NCBI RefSeq assembly: GCF_032362555.1
Contig: NC_083512.1
Span: 8,854,001 to 8,918,000 of the forward strand
DNA: 64,000 nucleotides
Direction: 5' to 3'
DNA from: Amyelois transitella
Taxonomy: Eukaryota; Arthropoda; Insecta; Lepidoptera; Pyralidae
The notes below the pieces were generated by a model. It was not told the origin of the DNA, searched no databases, and saw only the letters and a program-made list of their open reading frames with translations. Positions 33,801 through 45,800 of this stretch are shown in pieces. Numbering within the stretch: the stretch's first letter is position 1; the number at the start of each line of letters is the position of its first letter. The translations under genes were made by a program, and so were the position numbers.

Positions 33801-36800
33801 TTTGGTTGCGTTTAGCTGTATGTCTTATAATGGAATTGAGATACAAATTATGTCAGATTGCGAGCCCACAAGTAAAATCCCATGTTCATAAGCATATCCC
33901 TTAGTTGCCTTTTACAACATCCATTGGAAAGATATGGAGTAGTTCTTTTCTAAAGTGCCAACCACACGGCAACATTTATTTATTTATATATTTGACACCC
34001 TCCATATTTCTATCATAATCTCTATAAGAGGAATAAACCTATATCTGAATTATAGGAAGCTCTATAAGGGATCTAAAGTTAGTGAGCATTTAATTAAGAA
34101 GTAATTATCGGTCATCTTAATATAACGTCAGCTCTTGGTCTAATAGGAGATTAGCCAAAGAGGGTCTTAACAGAAGCTGTTTCATGACCAAGTGCTCACG
34201 TGGTTCAGTTTCCCAAGGAGATTTATCGGTCGCATACATTATAAATTAAACCTTTGACCCTGCCACAGCCGTCCATTACTTGTGTGAACAGGAGGCTTTG
34301 GATCTACGGGTGTTCCGGAGCGACGATGGCGGGCCACTTTGATGATAAGACAAGTTTGTGTTAATTATAACAATATACTCATACTAATATTTCAAGAGGA
34401 AAAATTGTATCATCAAGTAATGGGAAATCGAACAAAAGATTAGTTTAAATATTTTGAAATAAGACCAATGTTAATTCCCGCTGGAATTTTGGTGATTGCT
34501 CCCTTAGTAGAGGAGAAGGTGGTATTGTGGCCCCCTACTTTGTTTTTGAGGCTTTATAAGAAAAGTAAAGTACTTAGAAACTTGAAACATACTTTATAGG
34601 GTTCTTTAATCATTTGTTTATGCATATTTAAGTATGGAATAAATAAAACTCGTACCGGATAATCAGAAATAATATTTATTCTTAAGTAATCAAATTTGGC
34701 ATAATGAGATCAAGTGCTGGTTATGTGGCACCCTGGGGGGTCATATTAAATGTATTGCACAATTGAAACCTAACGGCAAAAATCACAAATATAATAGTCG
34801 CCTTCTGGACCTGCACAGGCTGTATGAGCCCATAATTCGCAACTCTGACACTGTATCCATTGCTCTCCAGGTCTGTCATTTGAATAGTTGGTTTCGCAGA
34901 ACACGCAGAGAACATCTGTATTTTCAGGAACTCTATTCAAATGTGAGCTGTCATCACCGGAATCGGTATTTTCTGCTTCACTGTCAGAGCTACTGCTGGA
35001 TGTAACATCTCTCTGGCGCCGACCAGCTTGGCTAGTGCCTCCTCCACCGCGATCACGCTGACACCATCTCCGCGAGGACGTCCTCGTCCTCGTCCACGCG
35101 CTCGTCCTCGAGTCTCTGCTAAGCGCAAAGATTCAGTCAGTTGATTTTTGTAAGGTGATGATGTAATTACTTTTGCTGTTGTCGTCTTTCTACGACGATT
35201 AGAAGTCCAGCGAACATTTTAACAGCTTTTTTATATCCCATGAGCTTATTCCTCACCGCATCAACTATTTTTTTCATTTCTTCTGGGTCCCACGTTTTTT
35301 GTTTCTTCCTCGAAGATGAAGATAAAACGCTTTGTCTAGGCATCTGAAAGTGAAAACAACAATAAGAAATTGATAAATTGGTCTTACATGTAATGTGACC
35401 CCCGGGACCACAATACAACCAATGTGAGGGGGTCGCATTATAAATATTGATATTATCAAAACAAACATACCTAACATATTTATAAAATGCTTAAATTTCA
35501 TAATTACCTTTGAAATCCCGCAGAAGAATGTTTAATGAATATAACGTGGAAACACAAAAACACAAATTCGATAGTTTTCAATTTTTACGCAATTAAAATC
35601 ACAGCAGTTAAAAAGTTTTCTCACAAACGTGTTTCGACTGATTCAAATGACGGATGAACGAAGCGAAATCTGACGGATTTGATGGGTGCTAAATATTGCT
35701 GTCACAACTAGCATTTAGTTCCACCAAAAATATGCGAGATAGCGTTATTAGAAAGTATTAATATCAATGGGGGCCAAAATACATGCGGGGGCCACAATTG
35801 CACCTTTTCCTCTACCTACACCCCTTAAGCATCTAGAACCTAAATGCCAAAAGTAAATAGGGAACTCCCTATTTACTAAGCCTCCGCTGCCTGCCTGTGC
35901 GTCGGTCCGTCATTTCATCATCATGTCGTAATTTTTAAGCATTTTTTTTGGTTTATGTTAATAAATACATGAATATCAAAAGAATTATTTGAATAACGAA
36001 CCTGACGATGATACGGAACCCTTCGTGCGCGTGTCGAACTGGCACTTGGTCGGTTTCACATATTTAAATGTTACCGAACCTCCAACGGTAAGAGGCAGCG
36101 GTGTGAGAGCCGATCATTCGACGGAACAATAACAATAACGGCAGCTCGGCGGAACATGTCGAATACAAAAATAAAAACCGCACGGAATCCCGCGAGAAAA
36201 AGAAGAAAACACATAAATATATTACGTTTTTATCCCTTACGGTGTAGACAGAGCAATTAAAAAAGCTTAAAACTGAGGGCGCAGACACAAAATATTTGAG
36301 AATATATGGGATACTCTAATGTGGTCAACATTACTTTTAATAACATACATACATATAAACATATAGTCACGTCTATATCACTTGCGGGGTAGACAGAGCC
36401 AACTTGCCTTAAGTGTATCGGACGTGGTCTCGAAAACACAGAAATGCCCAGCTGTATGGCTAAATGATAAAATTAAGATTCAAATAGTAATAGCCCGTCC
36501 CCTACAATAAGAATCTAAAGTTTATTAGCCTTTCCCTTAGTCGCCTCTTACGACATCAATGAGAAAGATATGTTGTCTTATTTTAAAGTGTCAGGAACCA
36601 CTCGGCATAGTTTTAATTACTACTAATAAGTATAATTATCACGATCCAACAAAACGCTGCCTCCTTCTGTCCTCTTCTTATTCTGTAGACGTATTCGCTT
36701 TGCAAACGACCGCGATCAAATTTTCGTCGCTAGGTTGTTTTGTTACTCGCCAAACGACAAACGACATGATCCTGTTTTTTATTCCCTAACACACATAAAG

Positions 36801-39800
36801 CTGTAAGGAAACATTTTGTGTTCTGTTTTATTAATTTCGCTATTCATCCAGGTATAAAATAACGCAATACTTTTGCATATGGTTACTGAAGTACACTTAT
36901 ATGACTTTTTTTTATACCAAAACATTATGAAAATTTATATGCGACTCAAAATCTACTTAACTGTATTTACTTACTACTACTTGTATTTATAAAAGGCCTA
37001 CGGACATCTAGGAATGAATCCTGAACAACAAAAATCTATCAAACTTCTACGAAACTGCTTGAAACTGCTACGATTATCTACGAACATCTACGCAACTCTG
37101 TGACGCAAGTACTACGAACGTCTACGAAGCTGTCAAACATCTACGAACCTCTACGAAACTTGACTACGTTTCCAAAAAAAAAATTAAATCGGTTCATAAA
37201 CGACGAAGTTATCCGCGGACATACATAAAAAAATATACGGTCGAATTGAGAAACCTCCTCCTTCTTTTTAAGTCGGTTAATAAAAATTAAAACAATAAGT
37301 ATACTACTAAAATAAGAAGCCAGATTGACTAAGTCCCGAGGGAGAACATAAATTCATTTTATAAAGGTTATTTTTCCATGAAACGGGCAAATCCTCGGGC
37401 TGAATAGGATACAATAAAAGCGGCTCAAGTAAAATACAAAGAGAGCTTAATATATTTAAAGTGATTTGGGTTTTGGAAGATTTTCTCCTATTAAGTATAA
37501 TATATTCGTAATAAAAAGGAATCGAAACATATAAATCATGAAGATAATTACTTTATATCTTTTAATACACATACCTACATAAGAAAATTCTGATATATGA
37601 AAAAGGGTCCAATACGGGTTAGGTTCACCTGCAAAGTTTGTAGAGATAAGCTGGAGTCGCTTCGTGTAAAAACCAGATACTCTATCCATAAACGTGGTTA
37701 CGGGCAAACCCGGTCGGTAAAGAAAAGATGTCGTACCCAAAACTTATACCAGGAGAATGATTACTTATCAAAATAAGAATTAAGCAAAAAAAAGATTGTT
37801 TCTTTTTTACATCCTATTATTTTTGGGGAAAAAACTTAAAATCATCAACACAATTCCTTGAAATTACTCCGTTCAGGTAAAGCCATCTTATCCTCGGATA
37901 GAGTTATTATGAGCACCATTAAATAATGATGCTTATTCGCAGAATTATTCGCTACTAGCTTTTAGCCGGTTTTAAGCTAATTAATTATGCATAAGGGAAA
38001 GCTCGGTTGTAAAAATACAACCTTTCGAATAGACCTCGTGGATGCTCAGGAATTGCTCAGAATATTAAATTAATTAATTTACTTCATTTAACATTTCTTC
38101 AACTTGTTTAAAGGAACCAAAGATCTAGCCAAGTGTCATACGCTGGAAAACTATACTAATTTACGCTATTTTTTCACGTTTTTCTTTAACGATAAAAGAC
38201 TTATAGCAAATTCATTGAAACCTAACCATCAGATAATATTATACCTCCACATGTTTTAATATTAAATTGTTAGCATAGCGTTGTTAAAACGGCGTGGTAA
38301 ATGTTGACAGAGCCACTCGTGTGACAAAAGATGAATCGTTTCATTTTCCCTCATTACTTGGTAAACGAATGTGTGAGTGTCATACTTGCTTGTTTGTACT
38401 GTAAATATTACGTTAGATTGAAGTGTATGAGTAAATAACCACCACCATAGACATTAAGTTATATATTAACTGTATGCGTATGATATCTGCTCTTAGTGTT
38501 TTGGAAATTCATATGTAACTTGCTTTGAACTTATAAAACACAATACAAATAAACAAAAGTCAATAAGACATCCAACCGCCTTACGTCTCAAAATTTCAGT
38601 CTAAGCCCTGGCAGCTCCGAATAATTTACTACAACACAACTGTGTTTTAGCGCCATTGTGATTTTCAGCAATTATATTTCATGTCTTTTATGGATGTCGT
38701 AGGAAACAAATAAAAAAACAATCAACTACTATTTCTATTTATGTATGTATATAAAATAATATTTTAACAATAATTCTTCAAACAGGGAAACATAAAACTT
38801 TTAATACCGCAAGGTTTACACAAAGCTTTAAAAAAATTGTCATATTTGAAAACCAAACAACTACATAATAAATCGCTACTTACTTATCTGATCTTTGTCC
38901 CTGAACGTTATAGTTAGTTCTCAGTGGTAGCTCATGGCTGGCGTGCGACGACATGAACATGACATGACTATAGCTAGCTTTTTAGGGATTATTGTAGTTC
39001 AAGATATAATTAGCCATCTAATATTTTCTGAAGCTACATTTAAGTCACTTACATCAGATCTATGTCCCCGAAGGTTGTAGTTGGTTCTGAGCGGCAACTC
39101 GTGCGGCCGGCGCGCGTGCGACGAGGTGAAGGTGACGCCGACCACGCCGCGCACGTTACCCGTCGCCAGCCAGCCTTCTTGATAGTAGTTGTTGCGGTTC
39201 AATTTCCAACCCTCCTCCTGTGGTAATTTTAGATTATTTATTAAAAGTGTACGAGTTAAATTTATGCTCCTTATAGCCAAGACCAAAAAGCCTTTTTTAA
39301 CCGATGGATTAATATTATCTTTTAAATTCATTGAGCAATGATAATATATTTTGCATACAACAACTCAGAGACATACTTATAATTTTCTTTACTCAAATAA
39401 TGGAGTGAAAGTACTGCCTGCTTTTTGTAGCTAGAGATTTTCCTATATTTTTATTTGTCGTTAAGGCAAGGAAAAATACGCACAAGTACTCATAAAAGAA
39501 AAATATAATACTTTGGAATCACTTTTACAATTTAGATATTATAAATGACTCTAGGTAGAAAGCACACGCAGCTCCGCCCGCGTAAATCGAAAAAAGTCAC
39601 GTCATCTCCTGTTCCCGCGGGAATATTTAAAAATCCTTTCTTAGCAGACGTCTCCTAGTTACAATTGTACGTATACCTTCCTGCATTTTGATCTTTATTG
39701 CCTTAGTAGTTTTTGAGATTTCATGATGAGTGGGTGAGGTGAAAAAGTGAGTAAGATATTAAATATAAGTCGAATAAATTCGTACATAGCTTTAAAACAA

Positions 39801-42800
39801 ATTCTGCAGCTGAAAAGACCTTGCACTTGGGCGACCTTGGCCGGCCAAGTTAAATCGCGCGGTAATTGCACGTGCTGCTTTTTCTATCTAGCTTTCTGTA
39901 ATTTGCATGCGATCTGGTAATTTAAAAATATTACAAGCATTTTCATTTAACTAGGCTTAAGTTACACTCTTATATTTATTCACGTCAATAATCAAATAAG
40001 TCGTCGCGGAGTAAAGTAGTGACAGGTTGATAGCCCATCGCCCAAGAAAAAGAAGAAACCCAAGTTTATTAGTAATAGTTATTGAAGTACACTCAAACTC
40101 AGTTACATTCGAGTCATCAACATCCTTTTAACTTTTTTTAAGTGTTGTTTTATCAACGTAGTATTGTTTGTTTTCCTTTTTGCAATAACCTGTTTTTGCT
40201 ATTACTTTTGTTCTCTTTTCTGGTTGTGTATTTTCTAGCGAGGAGCCCGGGAAAAGAGTACCTCGAATATTTGAATAAAAATATTAAACGTAAACTTGAT
40301 GTAGGCTTAGTCACTTAACTACATGCTTTCTATGCCTCCGGCGATGCGTGTCCACCCAAGCACGTTATTTTGATTTTATTTTCTGCTTCGTCCGGGATTT
40401 AATTCAGATGGAAATTACCTTAGCGAATGTATGACTGACAGGCATCTCAACAGATATGAGAAATTTTTCTTTGGTTTCGGTTGTGGGCAGCTAACTAAGC
40501 TGCGCAGATAGATATGTCGGTCATCCTTGTGATGTTTACAGTAAAACACTTTTAGTGAAAAGAGCCAAAGAGCAAATCAGGTTCCTTCGTATTTTTCACC
40601 TAACGTTACTCCTTGAAATAAACTTCAAATATAACATACTTATACAATCATACATCCCATCAAATTTGAAGTATCAGTCGGTACAAAAATGCTTAGATAC
40701 ATAAGTATCTACGGATAAAACGAAATCCTTCGCACTACCTTCAAATTTATAATATTATGCTACAGACTTGGGCATTTCAGTTTAATCTCGGATTCAGCTA
40801 AGATAAACCCCCTGACGCCCCGGGCTTGTTATTCCACATGTGAGCCGAAACAATTTACAACGATTACGATAGGAAGCGAGGCAATTAACCGACACGTAAT
40901 GGAGCGTGTGCTGTGCTCTGTGACGGCGAGTGAGGACTCGACACCGGAGATCGAAGGCGAAATTGGCAATTAGGCAGATATTAGTGCCCACCCTGCTTGC
41001 ACTCCTATTAGTCGTCCAGCCCCGCCCAATTAGCGCTGATTCCTTACTTAACATTCGCACGCAGATATAGACTTAGCTAGATACTCAGTTCATCCTATGT
41101 GAAAATAAAGTGTCCGTCCATATTTATCTTACTGAGACGTCAACAGGGCAAAATTAATATAAAAAATACTGTAAGAAAGTACTGAACCAACTTGAATAAA
41201 ATTGCCTTATAAATATTCTACACTTTAAGAATTCATATCTATTATTTTCTGGAAATTCTCATTGGAGCGAAAGAATATAGTCCCTTAAGTTTTAAATGCT
41301 CCTGTATATAATTTTGTGTACATAAATAAATAAATAAATATAGTCCCATTTTTCAGAACAACTTTTACTGGTATATACTTATCAGCAATACAGCGCAACA
41401 CAGCATACTGCATGTTAATACATTTTCATGACGATAGATATCGCATGTAACAGTTTCAAAGAGGTCAACTTTTGCCACGTAAAATTATCACATTCACCTC
41501 ATCTAGCTAAATGTATGTCTGTGCATCTGCAGTAAGAAAACTCAATCAACAGGTTGAGGAAAAATCCGAGGATTCCTTACGCCTACGGTTTTTGTATCAC
41601 TTACACGCAATGTGAGCCTTTAACATTTGTACATGTGATTATATGAACCTGTTTTTGTTTGAACATAAGATTAAATCTTCAAGATTCATGTAAGGAAAAT
41701 ACGTGATAAAATTCTCCTTCAAAAGAATTCTTAAAGATTCTACATTAAGTATTCGTTTCATCTCATCATTACAAACTTTTAATTTTGTTTGAAGACATTT
41801 CTTATGTCATCAACAATTTTGAAATACTTAAGATTGGTTTTATTAAGTAGATCCGAAGGTTGCTGGTTGCTTTTTACTGGATTATAAATTCCGAAGAACA
41901 ATTTTATGAAATTCGTTCAAAATATAGTTGACGAAACGAATTTGACTTACTGCCCCATAGCATACAAAGAGTGCGCCATATTTTACCGATATTTGTCTGT
42001 CTGACTGGACTACAGTCCAATTATTGAACTGATTGATGAAATTCATTTGAAACGAATATGCAAAACTTTCATCAATTGGATCAGGATCAATGCTAACGTA
42101 AGAAGTCATAGATTTTGATTAGGCAATAGTTGTACTACCTACTTACGTCTACGACTGAGAAGTTGTTCAGTTTAAATATAAATAAATAAAGTCTGACTGA
42201 CTGACTTATCCACGTACAACCCTAACCACTGAATCTAAATATATGAAATTTGGCATGAAGATTCCTTATGTGGTATAGGGGTGTACTATGAGATTTCTTG
42301 AAATTTCAATTGTAACAGAAATTAACGGGACTTTTTGTTTCATCCAGGCGAAACCGAGTCAGTATTCTATTTAGTGAAAACGCAACAGCAAAATTTGTAT
42401 CACGACTACTTAGACGTGATAAAAAAGTACGTTAAAAGTTGCTCGGGTGAATATTTGCATGCAGCTGCAACGGAGCCACAAAGCAGGCTATCAGGAGTCT
42501 GAGAAGTGGTTTAACACTGGCAATTTACGATATTATAGTGTAAAATTGAAATGCAACTGCAAAACTTTTATCAGACAGAACTAGAAGTTGCGCAGGTGAA
42601 TTTGCATGAGGCTGGAGCCACAAAGCAGGCACTCGGATGCGAATGCACTTAGCTAACTCTACGGTGAAGTTTATGTTGACTAACTTTTTAACGTGTGAAG
42701 AATGTCATTCGTACCACCGTTAGAAGATTGTTACTCTCGTTCATTTATGCTTGGTCTAATAGAAAAGTTCTTAGGTACTTGTAGGATCCTTTTATTTATA

Positions 42801-45800
42801 CTTAGTTACTTTCACTTCAGTAATTACATCGTTTTTATCTTAAAATCTGCCAAAAACGCGACCAATAATTTTTCATAGAAATCAAGCTGGCTGCATATTC
42901 AGTATGTATCAGTGGTTAATATGATCTTATGTAGGTCCTCTTTAAAAGACAATCTAACGTTTACAATAAATACAAAGGTAAATTGCTAGTACCTAGATTA
43001 AAAATCGTGTGCCCAAATTAAAAATAAATGATATCTAAGTTAAAAGTAGTCTGAATTAAACTACGATATTATTACTTCTTTATTCAAATAATTTCGTCTC
43101 ACATCTTCTATTACAATCTCTCCCACTTTACGTAATCGACCTGTGTAAGCAGAGCCGGATTAACCCTGTCATGGGCCTGTAGGCACTACAATTTTCGGGC
43201 CCCTTTTCTTTACCTATTCTGACTGACTAAATCATGTGATGTATTTTTTTTGCCTTCTACTAGGGTTGCCAACATTTTAGTGTCAAAATATAGTATTTTT
43301 TAAGAAAAGCTTTTAAAAATATAGTACCTACCTTGCACACAAATATAGTATTTTAGTAGGGAACAATAAAAAATAACCTTACATTTTACTAATTTATTTT
43401 TTATTTTTACTGGCCAAAATCTATATTTTTATGCACTTCTTGCATTTTTAAACAATTTTTTCTCTCCAATAAAACTGGCAGAAGGTTTATCGCAGTAAAT
43501 TTTTAAATTACTATAAATCAAAAGCTCATTTTTAGTAGGTATAAAAGATATATGTGCTCTGTTTCTTTTTTCACACCATTTCGAATTCATAATCCTTTCT
43601 ATGAATGCCGAAATAGCGGGAACAAAACGCAGAACATTGATATAAAATATAGTATTTTCGCGTACAATATAATTATTTCTTCAACAGTATATAGTACGGA
43701 GTCCCGAAATATAGTACAATACTAATTATAGTCCGGTTGGCAACTCTACCTTCTACCCACATTTCTGAATATAATTCCAGATGGATGACATGACGTCCTA
43801 ACTCCTCAATCAGAAAATCCTGTTTGAAACTGTGATTGGTTTTCAACGCCGCCAAAAAGAACACATGGCAAACAGTATACTTTTCCAGTCGATGGAGAAT
43901 ACATGGGCCACTCTCGTTTCATTTTACCACCACTTATTTGTTTACGAAAAAACATTGACTGAGAAAAAATCTTTTGCTGTCTTCGTATTGACGGCTTGAA
44001 GCAGAAAAATCACAGTCAAAGTGTTGACATTCGTTAAAATCTCTGATACACCAATAATCTTGTATTTCTTTGGTAATATTTTTCCATAAGCTAATGTCGT
44101 TCTGGTATCCTACATCTTGATAGGCTACGTTTTGTTGTGGTACTGGTGATTGGAACTCGTTCTCTGCCTCACTTTCCTCGGCACCTGTTAAAGTAGCTGC
44201 TTCTTGATCCTGGTTGGCCTGTTTAGAACACTCGCTAGGAATGTCTCCTGAGTCCGCCTCCAAACTCCCGGTTTGTTCAGCAGCAGACGTAGCCGTACCC
44301 GGAAAAGGTTGATTTTCGAGTGGTTGGCGAACAAATCCAAGTTGGAAAAGGTTTTGCGTCTTCTTTAATACCTCATCACGCTTATTTTGTTGATCTAGCC
44401 GCTTTTTACGTTTTTCTGCACCGCTCAAATGCTTTTTTTTTCACGGGCTCATCGGACATTTTGTTCCTTAAAAGAAAGATGTAAATGAAAAACTAAGACA
44501 GAGAAATGGTTAAATTTTCAGAAAAGTAAAGATATTATTGGCCAAATAATTATATCACAAACAATTAGAAAAAATAAATAAACTTACCTTATTTAATTCT
44601 ATTTTATAATCAAGAAGATTTATTTTCTCGTCAAGTTTTCAAGACCACTGTCATAAAAACAACTAATACTCAACAGTCGAGTCGAGTCTACTTCTACACA
44701 AAAACAAACGCTCCTGCCTGATAGTATCAAACGAATCGGGGATTTCCCCAACGTAAAACGACATAAACCGTGGGCCTTCTCGCTGCGTTCTGAATGTTTT
44801 AAATGCTTTTGGTTCTGTGTACGTGAAAATCGTCTTCAAATACGGAGAACACATAAACTTTTTAAAATTTACCTTGCAATCGCAGAACTCATATCACATA
44901 TTGTAATTAAAGATACGTTACGTAGGTTATAGGTATTTTGAAAGTTTCGGAACTATAACGCTACAAATTATTATCACGCTACGGAAGCTTACAGAACGCA
45001 CCCAACAAATCGGGAATTCCCCCAACGTACATGAAGTCCAGTTAGTTGCGTTTCGAAGGATTATATTAGTTCTAATATTAGATACTAGATGGTTCTGTAT
45101 GTATAAAGTGTTACAGGTGTTGAAAAAGAAAGAATAGTTTTGTTAATTATCATTTTCGTTCAATTCAAAAAATTTTATTTTCGGAATGCAGTGCAGTGGG
45201 CGGGGCCCCTGTCGATGCTGGGCCCCTAGGCAGTTGCCTACTCTGCCTTAAGGTTAATCCGGCTCTGTGTGTAAGTACTCTTCAACAAATTACCTATCAA
45301 AACGTACGACTATTGAGCGGAAAGGTGTTGGCGCCCCACGACGCGCTATCTCACTTTGAGCCATGAAATCCGTTAATGGATTTGACGCTCAGTTTCGCTA
45401 GACGAATGAATTCCATCCTCCTATGTAACGTATATATTCACTTTAGATTGTTATTTTTTATGTTATTTATTTAAACTTAATGCACATAGAATGTACAACA
45501 GGTGGAATTAAAGCCTGGAAGCATTCTCTGCCAGTCGAACCTTAGGACCAATCCGAGATGCATCCTTATCAAAATTGGCACTTGAAATAGTGGAGGATCG
45601 CACAATAACAAACTCTTATAAATTCGATAGTTGAGAATTCTCATTAAATCGTTTTATCTATCCCCTGTCTGAGCTTCTTCCTCTTTCTGGCGATAGTCAC
45701 AGTTACAACCTGGATAAGTCAGGTTTTTCTACAAAGCAAAGCTCTGCGCAACATTTGCTGAAGAACCTTAATATCCATATTGGGTCATGGGTAAACATTT

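Larger units (their letters stand above)
34510..35812 (-). mobile_element. pogo-like (Tc1/mariner superfamily) DNA transposon with the catalytic core deleted
   Basis: The ends are inverted repeats of about 26 bp: GAGGAGAAGGTGGTATTGTG and the complement of CACAATTGCACCTTTTCCTC, each extended by GGCCCCC or its complement. TA dinucleotides flank both ends (34508-34509 and 35813-35814), as for this superfamily. Inside, on the minus strand, are the N-terminal pipsqueak/CENP-B-type DNA-binding domain and the C-terminal PHD-like finger of the transposase. The DDE/D catalytic region is missing, so the copy is non-autonomous. It is in TULP4 intron 2. Confidence 0.8.
39218..43149. other. TULP4 intron 1, distal part
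   Basis: It contains an RTE-like tail at 39553-39745 (CAGCTCCGCCCGCGTAAAT, TTTTTGAGATTTCATGATGA), a short family A piece at 40016-40065, an AAAT microsatellite near 41325-41340 and another LINE-like tail at 42178-42345 (CTGACTGACTGACTTATCC, AAATTTGGCATGAAGATTCC). The rest is anonymous. Confidence 0.5.
43150..45267 (-). mobile_element. hAT transposon, decayed (2118 bp with a nested MITE)
   Basis: Terminal inverted repeats CAGAGCCGGATTAACC and GGTTAATCCGGCTCTG, flanked by a perfect 8-bp target duplication TGTGTAAG (43142-43149 and 45268-45275). The 8-bp duplication and CAG..CTG ends define hAT. The minus-strand coding remnants resemble the N-terminus and TTF-type finger region of ZMYM/Zaphod-like hAT transposases. 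It sits in TULP4 intron 1. Confidence 0.92.
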
